Positions 7,820 through 16,558 are shown, counted from the first letter of the stretch. The stretch is 54,898 nucleotides of DNA from an uncultured Bacteroidales bacterium (GCA_902762385.1 CACWNQ010000016.1:1-54898); one strand, 5' to 3'. The notes: generated by a model from the sequence alone, not told the origin. Made by a program: numbers and translations.

Positions 7820-8485
7820 TTAGAAAGTGGCATTCGGCTTTTTAGGATTGTAGCCACCATGTACTGTACCCTCGGCAGTGTGGTCGGTGCGATAATCAAG
7901 AGTGCCATCGCCATTGTAATGGTAATGAGAGTATGGGGCTCTTAACTCACCTTTTCCCACCTTTTCCATTATGGGATTAAAGGCTGCTTCAACTTGTTTC
8001 AGCAGGTCGCTTCCATCGCTATACTCAACCATTGAGTACTCTTTTCCGTCTTTTGTCTTCATAGTCACCAACCAACGGGATTTAGTTAGGTCCTCGTCAT
8101 CAAGATTAGTGAATTTATAGCTCGACAGAGATTTATTCTCGGCTATGCGGCTAAGCTCAAGCATGAGATCGGCACACACGCCCTTGTCAAAGTCGTAGCT
8201 CCAACCTTCATATTTCCCAAATCCACGATAATAGATATAGTCGCCATACTCTGTCTGGCTAGCAGAAAAGACTGCACTGGTCTTGCAACCTCGCCCTGCT
8301 GCTTGCTGATATTCCAGACGGAATTTCACAAGCATCTCTTTAGGTTGAGTTTTATTATTAGTTTTAACCACATTATTCTTACAGGTTTTGGGTTGTTTTT
8401 TATGCTTAGTTCTCACTCTTGGTGCAGCACAAAGCATTAATCCTGCAAGGGCAAGCACACTCATGACAGCTATAAGACGTTTCAT
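7820..8485 (-). CDS. Secreted protein of unknown function
   Basis: 221 residues with a signal peptide (MKRLIAVMSVLALAGLMLCA) and then a Lys-rich stretch. The mature part has a region starting MLVKFRLEYQQAAGRG, then YGDYIYYRGFGKYEGWSYDF, LMLELSRIAENKSL and MKTKDGKEYSMVEYSDGSD, and ends GTVHGGYNPKKPNATF. I do not recognise a family. The short beta-strands suggest a small periplasmic domain. A -7 box (TATCTTTG, minus strand, 8516-8523) lies about 31 bases before the start, so it is transcribed alone. It faces away from ispD. Confidence 0.75.
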   Translation of the reverse strand: MKRLIAVMSVLALAGLMLCAAPRVRTKHKKQPKTCKNNVVKTNNKTQPKEMLVKFRLEYQQAAGRGCKTSAVFSASQTEYGDYIYYRGFGKYEGWSYDFDKGVCADLMLELSRIAENKSLSSYKFTNLDDEDLTKSRWLVTMKTKDGKEYSMVEYSDGSDLLKQVEAAFNPIMEKVGKGELRAPYSHYHYNGDGTLDYRTDHTAEGTVHGGYNPKKPNATF

Positions 8486-8552
8486 AAATATTGTTTTTTA
8501 AATGATTACTAATTGCAAAGATAATCAATTATTCTGATTTTAATGAATGAAA

Positions 8553-8584
8553 TTTGCCGAAATACTTTGTTTTTGCTAATTTTG
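8553..8584 (+). promoter_or_regulatory. ispD-recG promoter
   Basis: TTTG at 8553-8556 and TAATTTTG at 8577-8584, 20 bases apart. Transcription would begin near 8590, after the ATG at 8586, which is why the later ATG at 8607 is preferred as the ispD start. Confidence 0.65.
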
Positions 8585-8606
8585 CATGATTAATGACTTG
8601 ACTACT

Positions 8607-9293
8607 ATGAGCGAGAACAACAGCAAGCGATATGCAATAATAGTTGCTGGCGGGAGCGGGAAGCGATTTGGCAGCGATATGCCTAAACAGTTTCTGCCAC
8701 TCGAGGGGAAACCAGTGCTAATGCGCACTATTGAGAAGTTTGACCAAGCTGGTGCAACCATTGTGGTGGTGCTTCCTGCCGAACATCAAGAGATGTGGAT
8801 GGCGATGTGCAAAGACAGCAATTTTGCCGTTACTCACACCATCGCTACTGGCGGAAACACAAGATTTGAATCGGTAAAGAATGGCATCGCTGCAATTGAA
8901 GGGCTTGCCGATGGTGACCTTGTGGCCGTTCATGATGGCGTGCGCCCACTGGTGAGCGTGGAGTTGATCGACCGCTGCTTTGCCACTGCTCAAAGAACAG
9001 GTAGTGCTATCCCTGTAGTGAATCCCAGCGACTCGATTCGCCAAGTGATGGAAGATGGCAATTCTTGCCAGCTGTTGCGTTCATCACTACGGGCTGTACA
9101 AACCCCACAAACCTTCAAGGCTGAATTGCTGCGCGGCGCCTACGATGTGGATGAATCGCCACTGTTTACCGACGATGCTAGCGTGGTTGAAAGTGCTGGC
9201 AATAAGGTTACTCTAGTTGAGGGCGAAGTCAGCAACATTAAGATTACCACACCCATCGACATGGTTGTAGCAAAGGCTCTTCTCGCCGATTAG
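8607..9293 (+). CDS. ispD: 2-C-methyl-D-erythritol 4-phosphate cytidylyltransferase
   Basis: 228 residues from ATG at 8607 (an ATG at 8586 sits on the -7 box and is unlikely). The enzyme joins CMP to methylerythritol phosphate in the non-mevalonate isoprenoid pathway. Motifs seen: the nucleotide-binding loop VAGGSGKRFG (13-22) with MPKQFLPL, HDGVRPLVS in the middle, and TPQTFK and TDDASVVE near the end. Length is normal. recG follows after 18 bases in the same direction. dxs, coding the first enzyme of the same pathway, lies at the other end of the window. Confidence 0.96.
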   Translation: MSENNSKRYAIIVAGGSGKRFGSDMPKQFLPLEGKPVLMRTIEKFDQAGATIVVVLPAEHQEMWMAMCKDSNFAVTHTIATGGNTRFESVKNGIAAIEGLADGDLVAVHDGVRPLVSVELIDRCFATAQRTGSAIPVVNPSDSIRQVMEDGNSCQLLRSSLRAVQTPQTFKAELLRGAYDVDESPLFTDDASVVESAGNKVTLVEGEVSNIKITTPIDMVVAKALLAD

Positions 9294-9311
9294 GAATTTA
9301 TATTCGATACA

Positions 9312-11408
9312 ATGGAACGGCTTGCTAAACAAGACATAAAATTTGTGCCTGGCGTAGGGCCACGACGTGCCGAGTTGCTTGGTAAGGAACTCGACATCCA
9401 CTCGTTCTACGACTTGCTCTATTATTTCCCGTTCCGTTATATTGATCGCTCTACAATCCACAAGATAAACGAGATGCAAGGCGAAATGCCTTATATTCAG
9501 CTCAAGGGCAAGTTTATCTCGTTTACCCCTCAGGGCGAAGGTGCCAAGCGACGACTAAATGCACTATTCAGCGATGGAACCGGCACAATCGAGGTTGTGT
9601 GGTTCAACCGCGTGAAGTCAATCATGGAAAGCTACCACACTGGTGTGGAGTATATCCTCTTTGGCAAACCCACCATCTATAAGGGTCATTACAACATGGC
9701 TCATCCCGAGGTCGATCTTTATAAACCCGAGGTAATGAACCGAGGCCTTGTGGGCGTGTACAACCTCACCGAGAAGATGCACAATCGCTCGTTCACTACG
9801 CGCGCTATGCAGAAAATTGTGGGCGAGCTGCTCAAAACCCCTTCGGTGCAGAACATAAAAGAGACCTTGCCTAAAAGCATAATTGACAAATACAAGTTCA
9901 TGCCTCTGCGCGAGGCGCTTGTCAACATACATCAGCCACAAAGTATACCACTGCTGCAGCAAGCTCAACGGCGATTGAAGTTTGAGGAGCTGTTCTTCTT
10001 GCAGATGAATATCCTCAAGTACATCAAGGGCCGCAATGCACAGGTGCCAGGGCATGTGTTTGCCCACGTGGGCGACTATTTCAATAATTTCTATAAGAAT
10101 TTCCTCAAGTTTCCACTTACTGGAGCGCAAAAGCGCGTAATCAAGGAAATGCACCACGACATGCGTAGCGGCAAGCAAATGAACCGCTTGTTGCAAGGCG
10201 ATGTGGGCAGCGGCAAGACCATTGTGGCGTTTATGACCATGCTGCTGGCTGCCGACAACGGCTATCAGGCATGCATCATGGCTCCAACCGAGATTCTTGC
10301 CTCACAGCACTTCGAGAGCATAGGTGATATGGCTCAATCGGTGGGACTTAAGGCCGCACTGCTCACAGGCTCCACACGCAAGAAGGAGCGCGACAGAATT
10401 CATGAGCAGCTCATGAGTGGTGAACTGAACATACTCATTGGCACCCACGCCTTGATTGAGGATACCGTACAGTTCAAGAACCTGGGACTCGCCATTATCG
10501 ACGAGCAGCACCGGTTTGGTGTGGCGCAGCGAGCCAAGTTGTGGCGCAAAAACACTATGCCACCACACGTGCTGGTGATGACGGCGACGCCCATCCCACG
10601 CACCCTTGCGATGACAGTTTATGGTGACCTCGATGTGAGCGTCATCGACGAGCTGCCGCCAGGCCGCAAGCCTGTTACCACGGTGTTGCGCTACGAGAAC
10701 AACCACATGGCAGTGTACCGATTCATAGGCAGCGAGCTCAAAAAGGGCCGCCAGTGCTACATTGTATATCCCCTAATAGAGGAAAATGAAAAGCTCGACT
10801 TGCGAGCCCTCGAAGAGGGTTATGAAATCATATGCGAGAACTTCCCGAGCTATCGCGTGGCCTACGTGCACGGCAAGATGAAGCCCAGCGAGAAAGACTA
10901 TCAGATGGGCCTTTTCGCCAGTGGTCAGGCCCACATTCTTGTGTCGACCACAGTGATTGAGGTGGGCGTTAACGTGCCCAATGCCAGCGTGATGGTTATT
11001 GAGAATGCCGAGCGATTCGGACTCTCGCAGCTGCACCAGCTGCGTGGCCGTGTGGGCCGTGGCGCCGACCAGAGCTACTGCATACTCATGTCGAAGTATC
11101 AGCTGTCGAAGGACACACGACATCGCCTGGAGGTGATGACCCAGACCAACGACGGCTTTGTCGTTGCCGAGGAAGACATGAAACTGCGTGGCCCTGGCGA
11201 TATGGAGGGTACGCAGCAGAGTGGAGTGGCGTTCAATCTGCGCATCGCCAACCTAGCCAGCGACGGAGTGGTGCTGCAAGCTGCACGCGACGAGGCACAA
11301 CGCATTCTCGACGAGGACTTCGACCTCTCAACCCCCGACGGCCAAATGCTCCAGCGCACCATGCGCTTCCTCTTCTCACGCGACACCAACTGGGGAATGA
11401 TTTCTTAA
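9312..11408 (+). CDS. recG: ATP-dependent DNA helicase RecG
   Basis: 698 residues, normal length. RecG remodels stalled replication forks and branches Holliday junctions. An OB-fold wedge domain occupies roughly residues 55-170. The helicase core has Walker A GDVGSGKT (296-303), the DEQH box (397-400), and motifs VMTATPIPRT, STTVIEVGVNVPNA and HQLRGRVGRG in the second RecA domain. The conserved C-terminal part has EEDMKLRGPGDMEGTQQSG. It follows ispD closely, probably in one transcript. The G+C content is higher than in the left part of the window. Confidence 0.97.
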   Translation: MERLAKQDIKFVPGVGPRRAELLGKELDIHSFYDLLYYFPFRYIDRSTIHKINEMQGEMPYIQLKGKFISFTPQGEGAKRRLNALFSDGTGTIEVVWFNRVKSIMESYHTGVEYILFGKPTIYKGHYNMAHPEVDLYKPEVMNRGLVGVYNLTEKMHNRSFTTRAMQKIVGELLKTPSVQNIKETLPKSIIDKYKFMPLREALVNIHQPQSIPLLQQAQRRLKFEELFFLQMNILKYIKGRNAQVPGHVFAHVGDYFNNFYKNFLKFPLTGAQKRVIKEMHHDMRSGKQMNRLLQGDVGSGKTIVAFMTMLLAADNGYQACIMAPTEILASQHFESIGDMAQSVGLKAALLTGSTRKKERDRIHEQLMSGELNILIGTHALIEDTVQFKNLGLAIIDEQHRFGVAQRAKLWRKNTMPPHVLVMTATPIPRTLAMTVYGDLDVSVIDELPPGRKPVTTVLRYENNHMAVYRFIGSELKKGRQCYIVYPLIEENEKLDLRALEEGYEIICENFPSYRVAYVHGKMKPSEKDYQMGLFASGQAHILVSTTVIEVGVNVPNASVMVIENAERFGLSQLHQLRGRVGRGADQSYCILMSKYQLSKDTRHRLEVMTQTNDGFVVAEEDMKLRGPGDMEGTQQSGVAFNLRIANLASDGVVLQAARDEAQRILDEDFDLSTPDGQMLQRTMRFLFSRDTNWGMIS

Positions 11409-11420
11409 ATGCACTACTTA

Positions 11421-11453
11421 TAATGCATAATTCAAAATGCACAATGCATAATT
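11421..11453. repeat. Dispersed short repeat (TGCATAATTC type)
   Basis: The stretch holds ATGCATAATTC, AATGCAC and AATGCATAATTA in a row, self-complementary around each ATGCAT. A very similar string lies at 16532-16556. Both sit just after gene ends. Confidence 0.6.
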
Positions 11454-11460
11454 ACCGCTT

Positions 11461-11562
11461 CCCTCTCCACTCTCCACTCTCCACTCTCACCCCTTCCCTC
11501 TCACCCCTTCCCTCTCACCCCTTCCCTCTTCCCTCTCCCCTCTCCCCTCTTCCCTCTCCCCT
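11461..11562 (+). repeat. Pyrimidine tract with 7-base period
   Basis: About 102 bases made almost only of C and T. It divides cleanly into 14 heptads (CCCTCTC, CACTCTC x3, then ACCCCTT alternating with CCCTCTC, then CCCTCTT/CCCTCTC) plus four bases. It ends 16 bases before the -33 element of the next gene. The period is exact, so the tract should gain or lose 7-base units by slippage. Confidence 0.85.
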
Positions 11563-11578
11563 AAAACTTCATATTGAA

Positions 11579-11610
11579 TTTGGTGATTTAATAAAAAAAT
11601 CCTAACTTTG
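11579..11610 (+). promoter_or_regulatory. Promoter of the SH3-domain protein
   Basis: TTTG at 11579-11582 and TAACTTTG at 11603-11610, spaced by 20 bases. This is a textbook Bacteroidetes promoter, 42 bases before the ATG at 11653. Confidence 0.75.
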
Positions 11611-11652
11611 TACCAAGAATTTGTTATTATTATCAACCCATAAGTAAAAATC

Positions 11653-12171
11653 ATGAAAAAGCTATTATCAATCACGTTATTAGCCATCTTAGCATCTTTC
11701 GTTACTGTTGATGCTCAAAAGTATTATGGCTACGTTTCTGACCCTGACGGTTACACCAACATTCGCGCTGCAGCATCTAACAAAGCCGAAATTCTGGGAG
11801 ATTACACCTCGGGCGAATATCTGTACTACACCCCATTGAAAAATGGATGGAGCAAAGTGTACTCCGATGCCAGCAGCTCAAGCTTCATGGGCTACATGCA
11901 CACTAGCCGCATCGTGAGAGTTAAAGCACAGAACGAGGATGTCGCAGGTGCCTACGAGAGTGCCTATGAAAAAGGCTACATCGTTGACCCCGATGACGAC
12001 TATGTAAACGTGCGCAAAGGTCCAGGCACTAATTATGGCATTGTCTGCCGACTGGCCGTGAGCACCGATGTCCTTTTCGAAAAGACTAAGTCAAAATGGG
12101 TTAAGGTTTACGACTTAGACGGGAACTATCTGGGCTACGTTTATCGCAGCCGCATCTCACAGCACCTATAA
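11653..12171 (+). CDS. Secreted protein with two bacterial SH3 domains
   Basis: 172 residues. A signal peptide (MKKLLSITLLAILASFVTVDA) is followed by two SH3b domains: one at about 25-90 (GYVSDPDGYTNIRAAASNKA, WSKVYSD, GYMHTSRIV) and one at about 107-172 (GYIVDPDDDYVNVRKGPG, KWVKVYDLDGNYLGYVYRS). Such domains usually bind peptidoglycan or proteins in the periplasm; no enzyme domain is attached. It has its own promoter and terminator, so it is a single-gene unit. Confidence 0.88.
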   Translation: MKKLLSITLLAILASFVTVDAQKYYGYVSDPDGYTNIRAAASNKAEILGDYTSGEYLYYTPLKNGWSKVYSDASSSSFMGYMHTSRIVRVKAQNEDVAGAYESAYEKGYIVDPDDDYVNVRKGPGTNYGIVCRLAVSTDVLFEKTKSKWVKVYDLDGNYLGYVYRSRISQHL

Positions 12172-12194
12172 TTGCTGAGAATAACCGCATCATC

Positions 12195-12228
12195 AAGGAC
12201 GGCCACATAATGGTCGTCCTTGTTTTTT
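12195..12228 (+). terminator. Rho-independent terminator
   Basis: AAGGACGGCCA (12195-12205) pairs with TGGTCGTCCTT (12211-12221) with one G-U pair, followed by GTTTTTT. It ends the SH3-protein transcript. Confidence 0.85.
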
Positions 12229-12276
12229 GTGCCAACTTTGGCATCTCCTCTAACCATTTTATCACTACATATTGTG

Positions 12277-12308
12277 ATTGTGAGGTTTGGAAAAAATGAG
12301 TACTTTTG
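12277..12308 (+). promoter_or_regulatory. Promoter overlapping the start of the second TonB receptor
   Basis: ATTG at 12277-12280 and TACTTTTG at 12301-12308, 20 bases apart. Transcription would start near 12314, which is an in-frame GTG. The ATG at 12296 would then lie upstream of the transcript, so either the true start is the GTG at 12314 with almost no leader, or another promoter is used. Confidence 0.45.
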
Positions 12309-14539
12309 CAGTCGTGAAAAAACTGTTGTTTATATTAACTATTGTATTCTCCACCTTGCCGATGTGGGCGACCGACACCGAAGCGGTTGCCGACACCATT
12401 ACGCTCGGTGATGTGAATGTCACAGCCATCAAGCAGGGCGCTGACATCGATCTCACCACGGCCAGCACAGTGCTCGACAGGCGTGATGTGGAGCGCAACG
12501 GCATTGTCACAGTGCGTGGCGTGAGCGATCTTGTGCCCAACTTCTTCCTGCCCGAATATGGTAGTCGAATGACCTCGACTATTTACGTTCGTGGCCTGGG
12601 TGCACGCATCGACCAGCCCTCGATGGGCCTCAACATCGACAATGTGCCTGTGATGTGCAAGGAGAACTACGACTTCGACATCGCCGACATAGCCCGAGTG
12701 GAGATGCTGCGTGGGCCACAGAGCACACTCTATGGCCGCAACACCATGGGCGGGCTCATGAACGTCTACACCCTGTCGCCCATGCAGTGGCAAGGCACTC
12801 GCTTCATCGCTGAGATGGCGTCGCACATGACCGTGAAGGTCGGCGCAAGCCACTATGCGCGCATCAACGACAAGCTGGGCATCGCTGGTGGCATCTACTA
12901 CACCACTACTTGTGGCCAATACACTAACCAATACAATGGCAAGAAGTGCGACTGGGAGCGCCAAGGCACAGGTCGCCTCAAGCTCGTGTGGCAGCCCTCA
13001 TCGTCGCTGATGCTCAGCAACACCCTGAGCGCCTCAATCAGCCGTCAGGGCGGTTACCCCTACGAGTGGGTCGAGACCGGGCAGATAGCCTACGACGACA
13101 CCTGCTTTTACCGCCGCACCAGCATTATGGATGGATTGACCATCACCAAGCACTTCGACCACTGGTCGCTCTCGAGCATCACCAGCTATCAATATCTCGA
13201 TGACAACATGACGCTCGACAATGACTTCACGCCCCTGCCCTACTTCACCCTCACCCAGGCACGCCGCGAGCATGCCGTGACGCAAGACGTGGTGGCACGA
13301 GGCAACGACAGCCGTGCCTATAAGTGGCTCGTGGGCGCCTTTGGCTTCTATCGCCGCTACAAGATGGATGCCCCCGTCACCTTCAAGGACACAGGCATAG
13401 CGCGGCTCATCGAGGACCACATCAACAGCGTCAACCCCTACTACCCCGTGGAGTGGAACGAGCGCAGCTTTGTGCTTGGCAGCCGTTTCACCAATCCCAC
13501 TTGGGGCGTGGCGCTCTACCACCAGTCGAGCTACGACTGGAAGCGTTTCACCTTCATAGCAGGGCTGCGACTCGACTATGAGCACGCATCGCTCAACCAC
13601 CATAGCGAGACCCACACCGGTTACCGAGTGATTGATGCCGCCACTGGCGAAATCTTTCACAGCAACAACATCGACATCGACGACGGCGGCAGCCTGAGCA
13701 AGCATTTCACCGAGCTGCTGCCCAAGTTCAGCATAACCTATCACCTGCCCACGGCTGGCGAGTCGAGTATATATGCCAGCGTGAGCAAGGGCTACAAGGC
13801 TGGTGGATTCAACACCCAGATGTTCAGCGATGTGCTGCAGCAGCGCCTCATGGGAATCATGGGAATTGGTGCTGCCTACGACATCAACGATATTGTGGGC
13901 TACAAGCCCGAGAAGGCGTGGAACTACGAGATTGGCGGTCACTTCGAGAGCGCCAACCGCCGCGTCAAGGGCGACATTGCGCTGTTCTACATAGACTGCA
14001 GTGACCGACAGATGACCATCTTCCCCGACGGCACCACCACAGGCCGCATCATGACCAACGCGGGCAAGACCCGCAGCGTGGGGGCAGAGGCAAGCATGGG
14101 CATCAACTTCACCGACAACTTGGGCATGAACCTGAGCTACGGCTACTGCGATGCACGCTTCGTGCGCTACAACGACGGCAAGGTCGACTACAAGGACAAA
14201 CACGTGCCCTACTGCCCGCAGCACACCCTCTTTGCCCAAACGTTCTACACCTACAACTTTAAAGGCGGCAGCGACTGGGCGCAGAGCATCACCCTCGACG
14301 CCAGCCTCAAGGGCACAGGCGAGATTTACTGGAACGAGGCCAACACCCAGCGCCAGCCATTCTACGCACTGCTGGGCAGCAGCATCACCCTTGCCGGCAA
14401 GCACTACTCGCTGCAGCTGTGGGGACAGAACCTCACCGGCACTCGCTACAACACGTTCTACTTCGTGTCGATCAGCCACGAGTTCCTGCAGCGTGGCCGC
14501 AGCCGCATGCTAGGAGCAATATTGAGAATAAATATCTAA
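12296..14539 (+). CDS. TonB-dependent outer membrane receptor (siderophore/vitamin type)
   Basis: 747 residues from ATG at 12296; a TTG at 12287 and a GTG at 12314 are also in frame, and the GTG gives a compact signal peptide (KKLLFILTIVFSTLPMWA). The plug domain is at about 30-150 (GDVNVTAIKQGADIDL, TSTIYVRGLGARIDQPS, VEMLRGPQSTLYGRNTMGG). The barrel follows and ends GRSRMLGAILRINI, with VSKGYKAGGFNTQMFS typical of iron-siderophore receptors. Two lipoproteins follow on the same strand, suggesting an uptake locus with surface lipoproteins. The substrate is not readable. G+C is clearly higher than in the flanking genes. Confidence 0.93.
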   Translation: MSTFAVVKKLLFILTIVFSTLPMWATDTEAVADTITLGDVNVTAIKQGADIDLTTASTVLDRRDVERNGIVTVRGVSDLVPNFFLPEYGSRMTSTIYVRGLGARIDQPSMGLNIDNVPVMCKENYDFDIADIARVEMLRGPQSTLYGRNTMGGLMNVYTLSPMQWQGTRFIAEMASHMTVKVGASHYARINDKLGIAGGIYYTTTCGQYTNQYNGKKCDWERQGTGRLKLVWQPSSSLMLSNTLSASISRQGGYPYEWVETGQIAYDDTCFYRRTSIMDGLTITKHFDHWSLSSITSYQYLDDNMTLDNDFTPLPYFTLTQARREHAVTQDVVARGNDSRAYKWLVGAFGFYRRYKMDAPVTFKDTGIARLIEDHINSVNPYYPVEWNERSFVLGSRFTNPTWGVALYHQSSYDWKRFTFIAGLRLDYEHASLNHHSETHTGYRVIDAATGEIFHSNNIDIDDGGSLSKHFTELLPKFSITYHLPTAGESSIYASVSKGYKAGGFNTQMFSDVLQQRLMGIMGIGAAYDINDIVGYKPEKAWNYEIGGHFESANRRVKGDIALFYIDCSDRQMTIFPDGTTTGRIMTNAGKTRSVGAEASMGINFTDNLGMNLSYGYCDARFVRYNDGKVDYKDKHVPYCPQHTLFAQTFYTYNFKGGSDWAQSITLDASLKGTGEIYWNEANTQRQPFYALLGSSITLAGKHYSLQLWGQNLTGTRYNTFYFVSISHEFLQRGRSRMLGAILRINI

Positions 14540-14557
14540 CTAAATAACAATAAAATC

Positions 14558-15520
14558 ATGAAGAAATTTTTATTATCACTTGCCCTTGTGGCAACAGCAC
14601 TCGCGTTCACCTCGTGCACCAACGACGAGCCTAACCAAGAGCAATCAGTAAAAGAGACCATTCAGGGCAAAGACCTGATTAACTGGACAATTAAAGCAGC
14701 CGACAACACAACCAACTATGTTGAGACTGCCGACTACACCTTCAACATTGAGCGCACCAAAAATGAGGCTACCGTGAGCGTGCTGGCTCAAGGCGTGCAG
14801 TTCGACTCGCACATGCCCTTCAAGGTATCGTTTCGAATGGAAGACATCAAGGCTAGTTCATTTGACGAGAACTTCGTGCGTTTCAAAGCCGAGAGCGTGA
14901 AGTTCTACGACCCCGAGACTGGTGAAGAAAACGCAAAATACAAACTCACCAATGTAAGGGGCTACGTCGACAAGAAGAACAACGTGTACTCGCTCGACTA
15001 CACCGTCAATGGCACCTGGCGCGTGCTTGTGTGCAACTCTACCGTGAGCACCCTTGTGACCGACAACAACTACAACGCTACATCCGAGCTCTACTACACC
15101 TACAAAATCGATGTCGCCACTAGAAAGGCCGAAGTCTTCATCTACAACGTTCAGTTCCAAGTGGGCGGAGCTACCAGCCCAGTGCTGAAGAAAATCTCGA
15201 TTCCAAATCTCGATGTGGAATTCACAACTCTTAATTATACTGAATTGACTGATGTTGACGATATCACCATCATCACCGATCCAATAATCAAACTCACAGG
15301 CAACGAAATCACTCCAACCTATTACACTGGAGAAAATCTCGACCAGGCTACACCATATCCTGCGCTCTCGGTTACAAACTTCAACAGTGCGCTCTGTATT
15401 GCTCAAGGCTTTTACACCATTTACTTCAACGCTCGCGGCGGTGAGCATAACAGCGCTAATAACCCCAACTGCAACCTCTACCTGTGGAACAATGGACCTG
15501 CCAGCAGCCCAATCCATTGA
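14558..15520 (+). CDS. Lipoprotein of a TonB receptor locus, unknown ligand
   Basis: 320 residues. Lipoprotein signal MKKFLLSLALVATALAFTSC. The mature part is rich in beta-strand and Thr/Asn. Segments include LTNVRGYVDKKNN, YSLDYTVNGTWRVLV and YTYKIDVATRKAEVFIYNVQ. The same pattern is found in the next lipoprotein (VTNLTGYYRPETG, YIEFIANSTYRVIS), so the two look like distant relatives. It starts 18 bases after the receptor stop and must share its transcript. By position it could capture the receptor's ligand at the cell surface, as HmuY-type proteins do for haem, but I see no similarity to HmuY and leave the ligand open. Confidence 0.78.
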   Translation: MKKFLLSLALVATALAFTSCTNDEPNQEQSVKETIQGKDLINWTIKAADNTTNYVETADYTFNIERTKNEATVSVLAQGVQFDSHMPFKVSFRMEDIKASSFDENFVRFKAESVKFYDPETGEENAKYKLTNVRGYVDKKNNVYSLDYTVNGTWRVLVCNSTVSTLVTDNNYNATSELYYTYKIDVATRKAEVFIYNVQFQVGGATSPVLKKISIPNLDVEFTTLNYTELTDVDDITIITDPIIKLTGNEITPTYYTGENLDQATPYPALSVTNFNSALCIAQGFYTIYFNARGGEHNSANNPNCNLYLWNNGPASSPIH

Positions 15521-15580
15521 CAACAGTCAACAATTAACGATATTTTTACTAATTTAGTTTAAATATCACACCTATTATAA

Positions 15581-15610
15581 AATAATGTGCTACTTTTGTG
15601 GCACATTATT
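15581..15610 (+). promoter_or_regulatory. Promoter with a perfect inverted repeat around its -7 box
   Basis: AATAATGTGC (15581-15590) and GCACATTATT (15601-15610) are a perfect 10-base inverted repeat. The -7 box TACTTTTG (15591-15598) lies exactly between the arms. A regulator bound to the two arms would cover the promoter. The transcript would run to the lipoprotein ATG at 15648. A weak terminator for the previous gene is an alternative reading, but the stem has only four G/C pairs. Confidence 0.6.
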
Positions 15611-15647
15611 CTTTATTTGACATTATTCACAAACCAATAACACTATT

Positions 15648-16445
15648 ATGAAGAAAGTATTTTCAATTCTCACATTAGCGCTGCTCATGCTCAGTTTCAC
15701 AGCGTGCAACGACAACGACAGCGATCAGCAGACCTATAAGATTCAAGGGCAAATGCTGAACAATTCGGTAAACATCTCGAACGGACAGTCGGAGAAGGTT
15801 GCCATAAGCCCAGTTGAATTGACCTGGAAAGCTCTCGAGTCAAAAGTGTCGGTCGTTTACTCAGTGCAAATCAACAACGGCACCACTATAAATGTGTCAC
15901 TGCAGGATGCCGACATTAATCCTAACAACACCTACCAGTGCTACACCTTCTCGGCAGCCAACGCTGGCAATGGCGTGACCAACCTCACCGGTTATTACCG
16001 TCCCGAGACTGGATGCCTCTACATCGAGTTTATTGCCAACAGCACTTACCGCGTGATAAGCATTGCTCAGATGTATTATCCCTACACTAAGTATACCTTT
16101 ACCAACACCGAGACAAGCAATTCTAAGGAAAGCCTCAACGGAGAGTTGGCAATCAGCTTAGATCCTAGCGACATGAGCGCAAATGTTGCTTTCGGCAAGT
16201 TCGCACTCAACGAGGATGGTGGACTCATCCAAGCAGTAGTGTTCCAAGGAGTAGATGCCGAGGCAACAGCCACTGGCTACAAGATTACCTACAGCGGCGA
16301 AACCGGACTGCGCTCAACCGATGGCAGCTATGTGCTCAACGAACTTGAACTCAACATCACTGGCAGCGGACAAGTTGTAAACGGCACCGTTAAGATTAAC
16401 GAGAAGTACAACGGCACAATCGCCGGCAAAGCCTTCGCCAACTAA
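15648..16445 (+). CDS. Second lipoprotein of the TonB receptor locus
   Basis: 265 residues. Lipoprotein signal MKKVFSILTLALLMLSFTAC. The mature part has YKIQGQMLNNSVNISNGQSE near the start, then VTNLTGYYRPETGCLYIEF and ANSTYRVISIAQMYYPYTKY, and repeats a strand pattern in the second half (NGELAISLDPSDMSANVAFG). It is a distant relative of the preceding lipoprotein, probably two similar beta-sandwich domains. Its own promoter carries a perfect inverted repeat, so it may be regulated separately from the receptor, for example by substrate. A strong terminator follows. Function unknown. Confidence 0.78.
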   Translation: MKKVFSILTLALLMLSFTACNDNDSDQQTYKIQGQMLNNSVNISNGQSEKVAISPVELTWKALESKVSVVYSVQINNGTTINVSLQDADINPNNTYQCYTFSAANAGNGVTNLTGYYRPETGCLYIEFIANSTYRVISIAQMYYPYTKYTFTNTETSNSKESLNGELAISLDPSDMSANVAFGKFALNEDGGLIQAVVFQGVDAEATATGYKITYSGETGLRSTDGSYVLNELELNITGSGQVVNGTVKINEKYNGTIAGKAFAN

Positions 16446-16466
16446 CGCAAGGCCCTAACCACACAC

Positions 16467-16503
16467 AAAACACCTGCACCACCACCGGCGCAGGTGTTTT
16501 TAT
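16467..16503 (+). terminator. Rho-independent terminator
   Basis: AAAACACCTGC (16467-16477) pairs with GCAGGTGTTTT (16490-16500) and is followed by TTTAT. It closes the receptor / lipoprotein locus. Confidence 0.9.
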
Positions 16504-16558
16504 GTAAACTCACGCAGATGACGCCTTAATCAATGCATAAATTCACAATGCATAATTG

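Noticed and set aside
8586-8606. ispD start at ATG 8586
   Set aside because: That ATG touches the -7 box (8577-8584), so it would lie at or before the transcript start; ATG 8607 also fits family length better.
13034-14479. Open frame of 481 codons on the minus strand inside the TonB receptor
   Set aside because: It is the shadow of a G+C-rich real gene: the plus-strand product has full plug and barrel motifs, the minus-strand one is Val/Ala/Glu-rich with no domain.
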